Below are positions 1 through 7,589 of a DNA stretch of 39,624 nt, one piece after another (the first letter of the stretch is position 1; each line of letters starts with the position of its first letter). The position numbers and the translations under genes were made by a program. A model generated the notes under the pieces. The model had not been told where the DNA came from. It made no database searches and worked only from the letters and a program-made list of their open reading frames with translations. The stretch lies in the NCBI GenBank assembly GCA_900547285.1, contig URGF01000002.1, forward strand, positions 1-39,624. Reading direction: 5' to 3'. This DNA is from an uncultured Collinsella sp. (GTDB taxonomy: Bacteria > Actinomycetota > Coriobacteriia > Coriobacteriales > Coriobacteriaceae).

Positions 1-394
1 AGGCGGTCCCCTCGGGCTCCTCGGGCGCCGGTCTGAGGGCGCGGGGCACGCCGAGCGCGGTGCGCGCGATCACCTCGGCGTCGATGGCGTCGGTCTTCGC
101 GATGCCGGGGAACATCCCGCGGGCCTGCTTCTCGGCATATCCGGGCAGGTAGGCGCAGGGGTTCCCATGCGCATGGGCGCGCGCGAGGACCAGTGCGCCG
201 ATGTTTCGCTTCTGGTCGACGACGACCAGCGCGCCGGAGCCGGCCCGCTCGAGCAGCCGGTCGATGTCGTCGGGCCTGTTTGCCAGCTCGGCCCTGAAGG
301 CGACGCCCCCTCCCGCGTCGAGCGCGCACGCGCTGTGCGAGCTCTTCCCGACGTCGATCCCCAGGTAGGCCACGGGCGTCTCTGCTGCTGGCAT
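1..394 (-). CDS. IS110-family transposase, N-terminal part
   Basis: Reading the minus strand from an ATG at 394, the protein starts MPAAETPVAYLGIDVGKSSH and continues for 131 residues to the window edge. The pattern G-I-D-V-G-K near the N-terminus and KTDAIDAEVIA near residue 108 are hallmarks of the DEDD (RuvC-like) domain of IS110 transposases: the aspartate in GIDVG and the DAIDA motif supply acidic catalytic residues. An SD (GGAGAGG) precedes the ATG. The C-terminal Tnp-IS116/IS110/IS902 domain with its serine would lie outside the window, so I cannot say whether the gene is intact. An ORF in another frame overlaps it but has no family features. Confidence 0.9.
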   Translation of the reverse strand, partial: MPAAETPVAYLGIDVGKSSHSACALDAGGGVAFRAELANRPDDIDRLLERAGSGALVVVDQKRNIGALVLARAHAHGNPCAYLPGYAEKQARGMFPGIAKTDAIDAEVIARTALGVPRALRPAPEEPEGTA

Positions 395-600
395 GGTGTA
401 TCCTCTCCCTTGAGCCGGCCGTTAGCCGCGGAAGCGACACCCACATTACCCGGCCGTGGCCCGGTCCGGGCCCGGCACATCTCTATCAGTCGTTCCCCGC
501 GGCCCCTCCCGCCCCGGCGGCAACACGTCCCGGGCCCTCTACGGGGCAGGGGCTGACGGCCGTCCGGGGCGGTCGGCCAGCGACCACCGGTACGGCTCAA
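395..600 (-). other. IS110 non-coding end, candidate bridge RNA region
   Basis: About 200 bases of GC-rich sequence lie between the transposase start and the interrupted neighbour gene. No coding sequence is supported here. In IS110-group elements the long non-coding end upstream of the transposase is known to encode the bridge RNA that guides target and donor pairing; placing such an RNA here is inference from position and length. Self-complementary GC blocks are present around 500-595, but I could not assign the target- and donor-binding loops. Confidence 0.4.
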
Positions 601-873
601 TCGTATAACCGTGCAACGGAAAAGAGCCGCCCTTTCGGACGACTCAAACTGTAATGGGCTGTTGTAGTAAATGGTTCGGGTTCCGTCGGTGCACTCATCG
701 GTCGCTTCCCATTTGACGACGGGCTGGTCCGAGCTGGCTATCAGCAGTTCTGCTCCAAAAGCTATGGCATGGGTGATGACAACCAGCAATGCCCAGCCGA
801 CAAAGAGATAGAGAACCACATATGCAACGGGGTGTTTTGAGCGGATGTTTTGGAGCGCGTCGGGGGCATTCAT
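601..873 (-). pseudogene. small membrane protein, 3' end disrupted by IS110
   Basis: The start ATG at 873 follows a good SD (GGAGGTG) and a -10-like TATAAT at 913-908. The product begins MNAPDALQNIRSKHPVAYVV and has one strong membrane helix (about residues 16-45), followed by a short polar domain with two cysteines (CTDGTRTIYY, ALFRCTVIRL). Native-looking sequence stops at about residue 92 (near base 600). Beyond this the frame reads arginine/proline-rich noise through the IS110 non-coding end and stops only at position 70. I therefore read this as a gene of unknown function truncated by the element rather than a 267-residue protein. The family is not recognised. Confidence 0.6.
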
Positions 874-1024
874 GGGGCACCTCCAAATTGCTATCTATGA
901 CAATCAAATTATACCCCGCCCCCATGCGCGCCGCCTCGAGCAGTAATTCGGCATTTTGCCATGTAGCCGTTTAGACGTGCACAAAAAATGTCTGGTCCCG
1001 GCTCTACTAGATTTAGCTTAAGAT

Positions 1025-1074
1025 ATTATGCAAATGTGAATTATTCAACATTGCATAATTCGGGAGTGCATAAT
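1025..1074 (+). promoter_or_regulatory. three TGCATAAT octamers upstream of the ATPase gene
   Basis: The octamer TGCATAAT occurs at 1052-1059 and 1067-1074, and in inverted form (ATTATGCA) at 1025-1032. The last copy overlaps the start codon at 1073. A palindrome TGAATTATTCA lies between them at 1037-1047. The region is AT-rich, so the octamers could simply be tandem -10-like elements; a repressor site that covers the start codon is the alternative. A GGGAG Shine-Dalgarno lies at 1062-1066. Confidence 0.4.
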
Positions 1075-2479
1075 GTTTGTCGGACGCGAAGCAGAGCTCG
1101 CAAAACTCAAATCTCTTTATGAGCAGCGTTCATTTCAGATGGCTGTCGTGTACGGTCGTCGACGCGTGGGAAAGACAACGCTGATTAACGAGTTCTGCCG
1201 CGGTAAAAGGACGCTCTCGTTTACCGCTCTCGAGCAAAGCGACGCCGACAACCTTGCGGATTTTAATCGCGCTATCGCCAGCTTTTTCAATCTCCCCACG
1301 TCGATTGGCGGGTTCTCATCCTGGACTGACGCGCTGTCCTTCATCGCTGACCGAGCACGCACCGAGCGGTTTGTCTTTGTGTTTGACGAGTTTCCCTATG
1401 CGGCGATGCGCAACGAGGCGCTGCCCTCGATTTTTCAGGTCGCTATCGACCGGGCCTTCAGGGAAACGAACGCCTTTCTAATTCTTTGTGGCAGCAATCA
1501 GGGTTTTATGGAAAGCAATGTGCTGGGACGCAAAAGCCCCCTGTATGGCCGGCGCACGGCTCAAATCAAGGTGCGCGACCTTGGATTTAGGGATGCAGCC
1601 AAGATGCTTCCGGGCCTGAGCGCTCAAGATGCCTTTAAATTCTACGGCTGCTTTGGCGGTGTCCCGTACTATCTGCAACAGCTGGATTCGAGCATGGGGC
1701 TCAAAGAAAATCTGGCCCGGCTCTACTTCGATCCCATGGGGTTTCTCTATGGCGAGCCCGAGGGCCTGATTCGTCAGGAGTTTCGGGAGCCGTCAATGTA
1801 TAACTCGATTTTGCGGGCTGTGGCTGCCGGTGCAAACCGCGCAAAGCAGATTGCAGATCGCGCGGGCGTTGCCCAGACAACGTTGCCCCGCTATCTCAAG
1901 GCGCTGGAATCGGTGGGAATTATCGAAAAGGTCGTTCCGTTTGGCGAGAGTATCGAAACCAGCAAGCGCGGAATCTACCGTCTTTCCGAGCCGTGTTATG
2001 CGTTTTGGTTTCGGTTTGTCATGCCGTATTCGTCCGATATCGAGGCCGGTTTGGGACGGGCGGTTGTCAACGCGATTCCGGAAGAGCAGCTGAATGAATA
2101 TCTGGGTCATCGGTTTGAGGCGTTGTGTGCCGAGTGGCTGGTTGAGCAGGCGAAACAGGGCAAGTTGCCAATTCCGGCAACGGCGGTGTCGTCGTGGTGG
2201 GGAACGAATCCCGACAAACGGGCTCAGGATGATATCGATGTTTTAGCTGCCGATCGGGTGTCAAAGCGCTTGGTGATCGGGGAGTGCAAATACAGGGAAT
2301 CGTTTGACGAGTCGGCAGAGATTGACGACCTCGAGAGCAAGCGAGGCTTGGTAAAAGGTTTCACCGCCTCTCATTTCATGCTGTTCTGCAAGCATGATTT
2401 GAGCGCCGCGACAAAAAAGAAGCTCGCCGCACGCGAAGATTGGCAAGTCGTCACGCTCAAGGACATGTATATCGACTGA
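1073..2479 (+). CDS. AAA ATPase (archaeal-ATPase type) with DUF234-like C-terminus
   Basis: The 468-residue protein has a P-loop GRRRVGKTT at residues 28-36, a Walker B strand FVFVFDE ending at 105-106, and a sensor-like LILCGSN at about 136-142. This is the layout of the Arch_ATPase family of STAND-like NTPases. A winged-helix region follows (about 230-300: GANRAKQIADRAGVAQTTL). The C-terminus carries DIDV at 386-390 and GECKY at 403-407, which fits the PD-(D/E)xK nuclease-fold core (D389, E404, K406) reported for DUF234 proteins. Substrate and partner are unknown; members often sit in variable regions. It lies directly before ybaB-recR, where dnaX is common in other bacteria. The start is supported by GGGAG six bases upstream. 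Confidence 0.85.
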   Translation: MFVGREAELAKLKSLYEQRSFQMAVVYGRRRVGKTTLINEFCRGKRTLSFTALEQSDADNLADFNRAIASFFNLPTSIGGFSSWTDALSFIADRARTERFVFVFDEFPYAAMRNEALPSIFQVAIDRAFRETNAFLILCGSNQGFMESNVLGRKSPLYGRRTAQIKVRDLGFRDAAKMLPGLSAQDAFKFYGCFGGVPYYLQQLDSSMGLKENLARLYFDPMGFLYGEPEGLIRQEFREPSMYNSILRAVAAGANRAKQIADRAGVAQTTLPRYLKALESVGIIEKVVPFGESIETSKRGIYRLSEPCYAFWFRFVMPYSSDIEAGLGRAVVNAIPEEQLNEYLGHRFEALCAEWLVEQAKQGKLPIPATAVSSWWGTNPDKRAQDDIDVLAADRVSKRLVIGECKYRESFDESAEIDDLESKRGLVKGFTASHFMLFCKHDLSAATKKKLAAREDWQVVTLKDMYID

Positions 2480-2518
2480 GGTAACACGTCCGCCCCGCTC
2501 GCTGGCCTCGCGCCGTGG

Positions 2519-2580
2519 TACGATTTTTGAGTTTGAAAGTCCCGCCGTGCTCCGGCTGCCCTTGCAGCTCGGCGTGCGGC
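2519..2580 (+). promoter_or_regulatory. ybaB promoter (-10) and leader hairpin
   Basis: A -10-like TACGAT stands at 2519-2524. About 20 bases later an imperfect GC-rich hairpin spans 2544-2580 (GCCG, CCG and GCTGC paired with their complements around a CCTT loop). It is not followed by a T-run, so it is a leader structure rather than a clear terminator. The SD (AAAGGAG) of ybaB follows. No SRP RNA signature was found here. Confidence 0.35.
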
Positions 2581-2599
2581 CGCACGTAAAGGAGCCATC

Positions 2600-2920
2600 A
2601 TGGCCGGTATGAACATGCAGCAGATGATGAAGCAGGCTCGCAAGATGCAGGAGCAGCTTGCCGCCGCGCAGGAGAACCTCAAGTCCCAGACCGTCGACGC
2701 CTCTGCCGGCGGCGGTATGGTCAAGGTGACCGTTAACGGCGAGATGGAGCTCGTCAACCTTACCATCGACCCCGATGCCCTCGATCCCGAGGACGTCGAT
2801 ATGCTGCAGGACATGATCATGGCTGCCGTCAACGAGGCCGTCCGCGGCGTCAACGAGCTCGCCAACAAGCAGATGGGCGCCATCACCGGCGGCCTCAACA
2901 TCCCGGGCATGCCGTTCTAA
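2600..2920 (+). CDS. ybaB: YbaB/EbfC family nucleoid-associated protein
   Basis: The 106-residue product begins MAGMNMQQMMKQARKMQEQL, the amphipathic N-terminal helix typical of the YbaB/EbfC family, followed by the conserved core GGGMVKVTVNGEMELVNL and the helix LQDMIMAAVNEAV. Family members bind DNA as dimers and are almost always encoded directly before recR, as here (13-base gap). An AAAGGAG SD precedes the ATG. The length is normal for the family. The role is probably nucleoid organisation or support of recombinational repair; the exact function is not settled even in model species. Confidence 0.95.
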   Translation: MAGMNMQQMMKQARKMQEQLAAAQENLKSQTVDASAGGGMVKVTVNGEMELVNLTIDPDALDPEDVDMLQDMIMAAVNEAVRGVNELANKQMGAITGGLNIPGMPF

Positions 2921-2933
2921 GACACGCATATAT

Positions 2934-3530
2934 ATGAGTGCGAATCACAGTCTGCAAAAACTGCTCGATGAGCTGGGCCGCCTGCCGGGCATTGGTCCCA
3001 AGTCAGCTCAGCGCATCGCCTATTACCTGTTGGAGGCTGACGCCGAGGAGGCGCGCCGCCTGGCCGAGGCCATCCTGGAGGTTAAGCAGGAGGTTCACTT
3101 TTGCAGCCGCTGCTTTAACTACGCCACGGCCGACGAGTGCTCCATCTGCCAGGATTCGATGCGCGACACCACTCGCATTTGCGTGGTGGGCGAGCCGCGC
3201 GACGTCCAGGCGATCGAGCGCACGGGCAGCTACCACGGTCTCTACCACGTATTGGGCGGCGTGATCAGCCCCATGGACAAGATTGGCCCCGAGCAGCTGC
3301 ACATTCGCGAGCTGCTGGCACGCTTGGGTCACGAGGACATCCACGAGGTCATCATCGCCACCAACCCCAATATTGAGGGCGAGACCACGGCGAGCTACCT
3401 GGCCCGCACTATCAAGCCTCTGGGCGTCGAGGTATCGCGTCTGGCAAGCGGCCTTCCCGTGGGCGGCGACTTGGAGTATGCCGACGAGCTTACGCTTGGC
3501 CGCGCCATCGAGGCCCGTCGCGCGATTTAG
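2934..3530 (+). CDS. recR: recombination mediator protein RecR
   Basis: The 198-residue protein shows every RecR part in order: a helix-hairpin-helix (LGRLPGIGPKSAQRIAYYLL, about 14-33), a four-cysteine zinc finger (C57, C60, C69, C72), a Toprim domain (about 80-175, with VVGEPRD and the acidic NPNIEGETT segment), and a C-terminal Walker-B-like tail (GLPVGGDLEYADELTLGRA). RecR works with RecO, and RecF in some settings, to load RecA on SSB-coated single-stranded DNA. It follows ybaB closely with no evident SD of its own, so translation may depend partly on the upstream gene. Confidence 0.97.
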   Translation: MSANHSLQKLLDELGRLPGIGPKSAQRIAYYLLEADAEEARRLAEAILEVKQEVHFCSRCFNYATADECSICQDSMRDTTRICVVGEPRDVQAIERTGSYHGLYHVLGGVISPMDKIGPEQLHIRELLARLGHEDIHEVIIATNPNIEGETTASYLARTIKPLGVEVSRLASGLPVGGDLEYADELTLGRAIEARRAI

Positions 3531-3567
3531 GTGGCGAGCCTGCTCCTGCCGTATGTTTTCCTCGCGA

Positions 3568-3597
3568 CGCACGGGGTAGTCATAATTTCCCCGTGCG
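3568..3597 (+). terminator. hairpin after recR, probable terminator
   Basis: Perfect 9-bp stem CGCACGGGG/CCCCGTGCG (3568-3576 with 3589-3597) around a 12-base loop, about 40 bases after the recR stop. The following sequence is only moderately T-rich (GTAAGTTTGTTG), so termination may be partial. Confidence 0.55.
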
Positions 3598-3605
3598 ACT
3601 GTAAG

Positions 3606-3760
3606 TTTGTTGTGCAACAAAGATGCTTTGTATCCGCTTATCGCATGGATGCTTCCACTCGCATCCTTAATTTGCCCATTCGTTGCGCAACCTTTTGGGT
3701 TCGCTGATACACTCAAATATGGATTCGAATGAATGCGCCGCTCCCGAGCGGCGTGTTTTT
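3606..3760 (+). promoter_or_regulatory. leader of the kinase operon with palindromes and a terminator-like hairpin
   Basis: The segment contains an inverted repeat TTTGTTG-TG-CAACAAA (3606-3621), a hairpin GGATGC/GCATCC (3647-3666), a possible promoter with TTGCGC near 3682 and a TGATAC -10 near 3705, and then a 7-bp stem CGCCGCT/AGCGGCG with a CCCG loop (3736-3753) followed by TGTTTTT (3754-3760). The last element has the form of an intrinsic terminator, yet it ends only three bases before the SD (3764-3770) of the next gene. It may stop read-through or act as a conditional attenuator. Confidence 0.5.
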
Positions 3761-3775
3761 GTTGGAGGAGAACGC

Positions 3776-4681
3776 ATGCGGCCCGGTGGCACTCAGACAA
3801 AGCGCGGCGCCGCGGTGCGCATGCGACGCCGACTGGGCTTGGCGCCGCGGGCGTACGCACTGCTGTCTTGCTCGCTGGTGCTGGTCATAGCTGGCGTTTC
3901 TGCCTATGGCATGACCGTGCCGTCCATGATGCAGGCACATGCCGCACGCGAACCGCGCGTGGGGCATGAGGTCAAAAGTGATCTGGGCACCACGACTGGA
4001 TATGCTTGGGCAAGTGTGGTCGCGCATATTGTGTTTGGCACCGACGATGCGGACGGCGCCGAGGCCCCGGACAACGAAGTCACGCTTGCCAATGGCAAAA
4101 CCATCGTGCTCACCAACACCAAGATCATCGATCGATTGTCCAACAATAGCGTGGCGGCAACGGTGAATAAGGTCGAGCAGCAGAAGGAGCAGGACGCCCA
4201 GCAGTCCGGAAAGCCCGGTAGCTCGGATACTTCTGGCTCCGGCTCGGATTCGTCGAGTTCGGGCGGCGGCTCCGGGTCGGGTTCCTCTACCGGAGGGTCT
4301 GGAAACGGCGGCTCGACGGGCGGCAACACTGACAACGATACAAACTCCGGCGGCCTTTCCGCTGCTGAGGAAGAGAGCATTCACAGTTGGCTTGTGACCA
4401 AGTACAACATGCTCGACGGCTATGTTTCTCGTGCCAATGACGTGGTTTCGACCTATAACTCTACGGGAGATCCCAGGCCGTGCGACAGCCTGGTCGGGGA
4501 GATGTTTGTCATCCGAGCCGAGTTCGGTCGTCAGACATTCTCGCCCCGGTCAAAATGGTACCAGCAGTATGCCAATCTGTGGGGCTGTTACACCAACCTA
4601 TGTCAATGGGTCGGCCATTACGGCGATGATGACGTCGCGCTCGGTAACTTCAACAATAACGTGGCGGCGCTTGCCCTATGA
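3776..4681 (+). CDS. membrane-anchored Ser/Gly-rich extracytoplasmic protein
   Basis: I chose the ATG at 3776 because a strong SD (GGAGGAG) lies six bases upstream; an earlier in-frame start at 3683 would put the terminator-like hairpin inside the coding region. The 301-residue product has a basic N-terminus (RMRRRLGLAPR), one membrane helix or signal anchor (about 25-46), a small domain with a TLANGKTIVLTNTKIIDRL segment, a Ser/Gly/Asp/Asn-rich linker of about 60 residues, and a C-terminal helical domain of about 105 residues with four cysteines (PCDSL, WGCYTNLCQW). The stop overlaps the start of the kinase gene (ATGA), so the two are translationally coupled. The family is not recognised; a ligand-binding or wall-contact role beside the kinase is inference. 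Confidence 0.75.
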   Translation: MRPGGTQTKRGAAVRMRRRLGLAPRAYALLSCSLVLVIAGVSAYGMTVPSMMQAHAAREPRVGHEVKSDLGTTTGYAWASVVAHIVFGTDDADGAEAPDNEVTLANGKTIVLTNTKIIDRLSNNSVAATVNKVEQQKEQDAQQSGKPGSSDTSGSGSDSSSSGGGSGSGSSTGGSGNGGSTGGNTDNDTNSGGLSAAEEESIHSWLVTKYNMLDGYVSRANDVVSTYNSTGDPRPCDSLVGEMFVIRAEFGRQTFSPRSKWYQQYANLWGCYTNLCQWVGHYGDDDVALGNFNNNVAALAL

Positions 4682-6522
4682 TGACCGATCTTGCATCCAC
4701 CACACCGCAATCGCTCGGTCGCGATCTCATGGTCGGCCTGCGCCTGGCGCGTGTCGACGGGTTTGAGCCGGCCATTGCGCTCGGTCAGGACGAACTGCCT
4801 GCCTATCTGCGTCGTTTTACGATGCTGTTTGCCGACGATGCCACCATGCGCCGTGGCGGTATCGGCCGCGTGACGCGTGCCGTCAACGCCCAAGGCGAGG
4901 CCGTGGCACTCAAACAGCTCATCTTGCCGACGCGCGATGAGTTTGACGACGATGCCGCCCATGAGGCACTGGTCGCCAAGTTCAAGGCGGCGTTTCGCGA
5001 GGAATACGAATGCCATCGCGCCCTTTCGGGCCTTAAGGGCTTTCCCCGCCTCTATGGCTGGGGCGAGGTCGACGGTGTGCCTGCAATTGTCATGGAATGG
5101 GTCGAGGGCGAGACGCTTGCCCGCTTGCGTTCGCGACTTGCCGTGGACGATGCCGGACGCCTGTCGCCGCTTGTGGCGGCGCGTCTGGGTCGCGACCTGT
5201 TCGATCTGCTCTGCCGCATGAGCCTGGTGGGGGAGGGCTTTGTCCATCGCGATATCTCGTCCGCTAATATTATGGTGCGCACGGCGCGTCTACCGCTTGA
5301 CCGGCAGCTTGCCGAGGGCACCTTTGACCTGTGCCTGATCGACTTTGGCTCGTCGCTGGCGCTTGAGCCTGCGTCGGCCGTGGCCGGTACCGGCGGCAAG
5401 GCGTCGTTTACGGAGCGTTATGCCACGCTGCGTCGTGCGACGGTTGCCTATGCCCCGCCCGAGATGCTCACCGACGATATTCCCGACCTGCGCGCTTTGC
5501 GTATGTCGCCGGCGATTGACGTCTATGCCGCGGCAAGCACGGTTTACGAGCTCATTGCCGGCATCGCGCCATACGAAGCCGCGCCGAGCGCTTCGGGCAC
5601 CTCGGGTTCGCGCAAAAAGACGCGCGACATCGCCAGCCCCTACCGTCTCAAGATGGACACGCGGCCCGACTATCCCATTGGTGCCCATGCGCCCGGTTGC
5701 GATTTGACTCAGCTGCTTCGCCGTGAGCCCGATGTGGCGCTCGCCGCGGCCGAGCAGGCCCAGCAGCTGGGGCTTGAGCCGGATTCCGAGGAGCTACGCG
5801 ATGCGCTGGCGTTTGTCGATGCCCAGCTGTTCGACGTGGTGATGGCCTGTCTGTCCAGCCATCAAAAAGATCGTCCCGAGCCGGCGGCGGTCGAGGCGGC
5901 GCTCTCGGCGTTTTGTGACCACTATGCGCAAAATGTCGGTCGTTCGCTCCGCGGCGAGCCGCTCACGCCGTGCCCCATGGATGCGTCCGGCCGCGCGGTT
6001 CGTCGCGCGCTGATGGTCGGCGCGACGGTCGTCTGTGGCGTGGTTTGGGCTGTGGTCGTGGTTTCGGCCGCGCTGCTGGCGTCGGGCGCTCGCGTGACGG
6101 CGACTTTGGGATCGCTCGTGTGGTCTGGGTCGCTACCGGGTATTATTGCCGCACTGGCGTTGGCGCTGCCAGGCATAGCCGGCGTTGCCGCGGGGGCACT
6201 TGCGCGCGATCGGCGCTCGGGCTTCCTGCAGGGTGTGCTTGCGCTTTCTGCCTGCGAGGTTCCGGTGCTGGTTGTGGCTGCATGTAGCGTATTTTCCCAA
6301 CGCGCCGTGATGGGCGGCCTTGTTGCCGCTCTGGTTGCAACCTATACGCTTACGTGGTTTTTGCTTGCGATGGGCTTTGCCTTTGAACTTCCCGTTTCGG
6401 CACCGCGACGCACAAAAGCCCAGATGGCGACTCCGCTTGCCGGCGGAGCCGCAGCTGCCCGTACTTTTGGCGGACCTGTCGAAGTATCGTCCGATTCTAT
6501 TTCTACGACCAAGGAGGCCTAG
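4678..6522 (+). CDS. Ser/Thr protein kinase with four-helix membrane tail
   Basis: This 614-residue protein carries a Hanks-type kinase domain (about 45-400): glycine-loop remnant RRGGIGRV (58-65), catalytic lysine in VALKQ (K79), HRDISSANIMV (D192, N197), DFG (D222) and APPE (259-262). The usual lysine after HRD is replaced by serine, which is seen in some bacterial kinases. The domain has inserts, including a long stretch between APE and the end of the C-lobe. Residues about 440-575 form four membrane helices. It lacks PASTA repeats, so it is not a standard PknB. The gene overlaps its upstream neighbour by four bases and is followed after three bases by an FHA gene, which suggests that the FHA protein reads its phosphorylation. 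Confidence 0.9.
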   Translation: MMTDLASTTPQSLGRDLMVGLRLARVDGFEPAIALGQDELPAYLRRFTMLFADDATMRRGGIGRVTRAVNAQGEAVALKQLILPTRDEFDDDAAHEALVAKFKAAFREEYECHRALSGLKGFPRLYGWGEVDGVPAIVMEWVEGETLARLRSRLAVDDAGRLSPLVAARLGRDLFDLLCRMSLVGEGFVHRDISSANIMVRTARLPLDRQLAEGTFDLCLIDFGSSLALEPASAVAGTGGKASFTERYATLRRATVAYAPPEMLTDDIPDLRALRMSPAIDVYAAASTVYELIAGIAPYEAAPSASGTSGSRKKTRDIASPYRLKMDTRPDYPIGAHAPGCDLTQLLRREPDVALAAAEQAQQLGLEPDSEELRDALAFVDAQLFDVVMACLSSHQKDRPEPAAVEAALSAFCDHYAQNVGRSLRGEPLTPCPMDASGRAVRRALMVGATVVCGVVWAVVVVSAALLASGARVTATLGSLVWSGSLPGIIAALALALPGIAGVAAGALARDRRSGFLQGVLALSACEVPVLVVAACSVFSQRAVMGGLVAALVATYTLTWFLLAMGFAFELPVSAPRRTKAQMATPLAGGAAAARTFGGPVEVSSDSISTTKEA

Positions 6523-6525
6523 GTC

Positions 6526-7464
6526 ATGGCATCTCAAGTTGAGCTCACCCCATGCGGGGCCATGTTTGACATCTTTAAGCGCGCGGCGCATCTGAGCCAT
6601 ATCGAGCTGTGCGGCTTGGTGCTTTCGTCCCGTCCGCTCGCCGACGGCCGCAGCCCGCAGAGCCGAGCCGCCGATCGCTCTTGGGTTTCCCGCTTTATCG
6701 TTCGCGCGCCGGTCGGCACGCTTCAGCAGCGCTACTTTGCCGAATACGGTACCTCGGCTGCGCGTATTATGTCGCAACTGGCCCTGCGCCAGCGCAATCC
6801 CATGGACTCCACGGCTGTGATCAATATGGTGTGCGGCCCTGCAGGTGAACCGATGGTACGCGCGCTCGAAGAGTGTCACCAGGACACGAATCTCTATCGC
6901 AACGCGCTCGATCGCCTGTCCCAGGCGGCGGAACTCATGCCCGCCGAGCGCGCCGAGGCCGTGCTGGTGCTGTTTGTCGCCGTCGGTTGTTCGGCGGATG
7001 TGCGGTCCTCGGTGAACTATGCCATCGACTACGCGCACGCGACCTGTGGAGGAGGCACATCCACGCCGCGTTCGCTTGGCATGTCGATGACCGCGGGCGA
7101 ACGCGAACCCGCCCCGGCGCACCCCTTGGGCTTGCTGCGCGTACAAAACAGTTTTGTCGTGAGCGCCCCGCGCTGGATTCAGCCGAGCGAGCAGGGTGTT
7201 GAGATTGGCGCGCTGGCCACTGGTGAGGGCGATATTACCGACGTCGGCGACGATGTCTCGGCCCGCCATGCCCATATCTGGTGCGATGCTCAAAATATCT
7301 GGCACGTCGAGGACTTGTCGTCCACCAACGGAACCGTGGTGGTAAACGGGGCCACGCGCGTCTGCATTCAGGTCGAGCCCGGCCGTTCCGCCCAACTCAA
7401 TCCCGGCGACGAGCTCAAGCTCGGCGAATCCACTACCTACGCCGTCCTCTTCGGTGCCCTCTAG
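6526..7464 (+). CDS. FHA domain protein of the kinase operon
   Basis: The 312-residue cytoplasmic protein ends in an FHA domain (about 224-308) with the phosphothreonine-binding residues visible: DVSARHAHIW (S245, R247, H248) and DLSSTNGTVV (N268, G269, T270). The first 200 residues are mostly helical and do not match a family I recognise. An SD-like AAGGAGG lies before the ATG, inside the kinase stop region. By analogy with other kinase-FHA pairs it should bind a phosphothreonine on the kinase, on itself or on a client; no client is evident in the operon. Confidence 0.9.
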   Translation: MASQVELTPCGAMFDIFKRAAHLSHIELCGLVLSSRPLADGRSPQSRAADRSWVSRFIVRAPVGTLQQRYFAEYGTSAARIMSQLALRQRNPMDSTAVINMVCGPAGEPMVRALEECHQDTNLYRNALDRLSQAAELMPAERAEAVLVLFVAVGCSADVRSSVNYAIDYAHATCGGGTSTPRSLGMSMTAGEREPAPAHPLGLLRVQNSFVVSAPRWIQPSEQGVEIGALATGEGDITDVGDDVSARHAHIWCDAQNIWHVEDLSSTNGTVVVNGATRVCIQVEPGRSAQLNPGDELKLGESTTYAVLFGAL

Positions 7465-7475
7465 CCAGTCCCGCC

Positions 7476-7508
7476 AAATGGTCCCTCCGTCCCCAAGGGA
7501 TCATTTTG
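7476..7508 (+). terminator. terminator of the kinase-FHA operon
   Basis: An 11-bp stem AAATGGTCCCT/AGGGATCATTT (7476-7486 with 7496-7506, one G-U pair) with a 9-base loop, starting 12 bases after the FHA stop. Its A-rich foot and T-rich end could work in both directions. The loop strand carries TTGGGGACGG (minus strand), the core of the dispersed repeats found at 20256 and 26143. Confidence 0.6.
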
Positions 7509-7589
7509 CTCCCGGCAGTCACCCGAGGTAAACCTTTACCGCCCGCCTATATTTGCCGAAATTACACTTGACGGCGGGGTACAATAAAC

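Larger units (their letters stand above)
1..600 (-). mobile_element. IS110-family insertion sequence, transposase 5' end (partial)
   Basis: The minus strand holds the N-terminal part of an IS110-type transposase (to 394) plus about 200 bases of very GC-rich non-coding DNA upstream of it. The element runs off the left edge of the window. Its inner end lies somewhere near 540-615, where GC-rich sequence gives way to the more AT-rich coding sequence of an unrelated small membrane protein on the same strand. IS110 elements usually lack terminal inverted repeats and target duplications, so the exact junction cannot be read from one copy. Confidence 0.8.

Noticed and set aside
70..873. A single 267-residue protein on the minus strand
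   Set aside because: Residues after about 92 are compositionally random and lie on the IS110 non-coding end and transposase gene in a different frame, so this is a broken gene read into the element.
2480..2599. Small SRP RNA gene before ybaB
   Set aside because: A hairpin is present, but the conserved SRP loop with its GGAAG and AGCA elements is missing.
6133..7395. 420-codon minus-strand frame over the kinase tail and FHA gene
   Set aside because: Antisense shadow; the plus strand has clear kinase and FHA motifs, and the minus product is Arg/His/Gly-rich without features.
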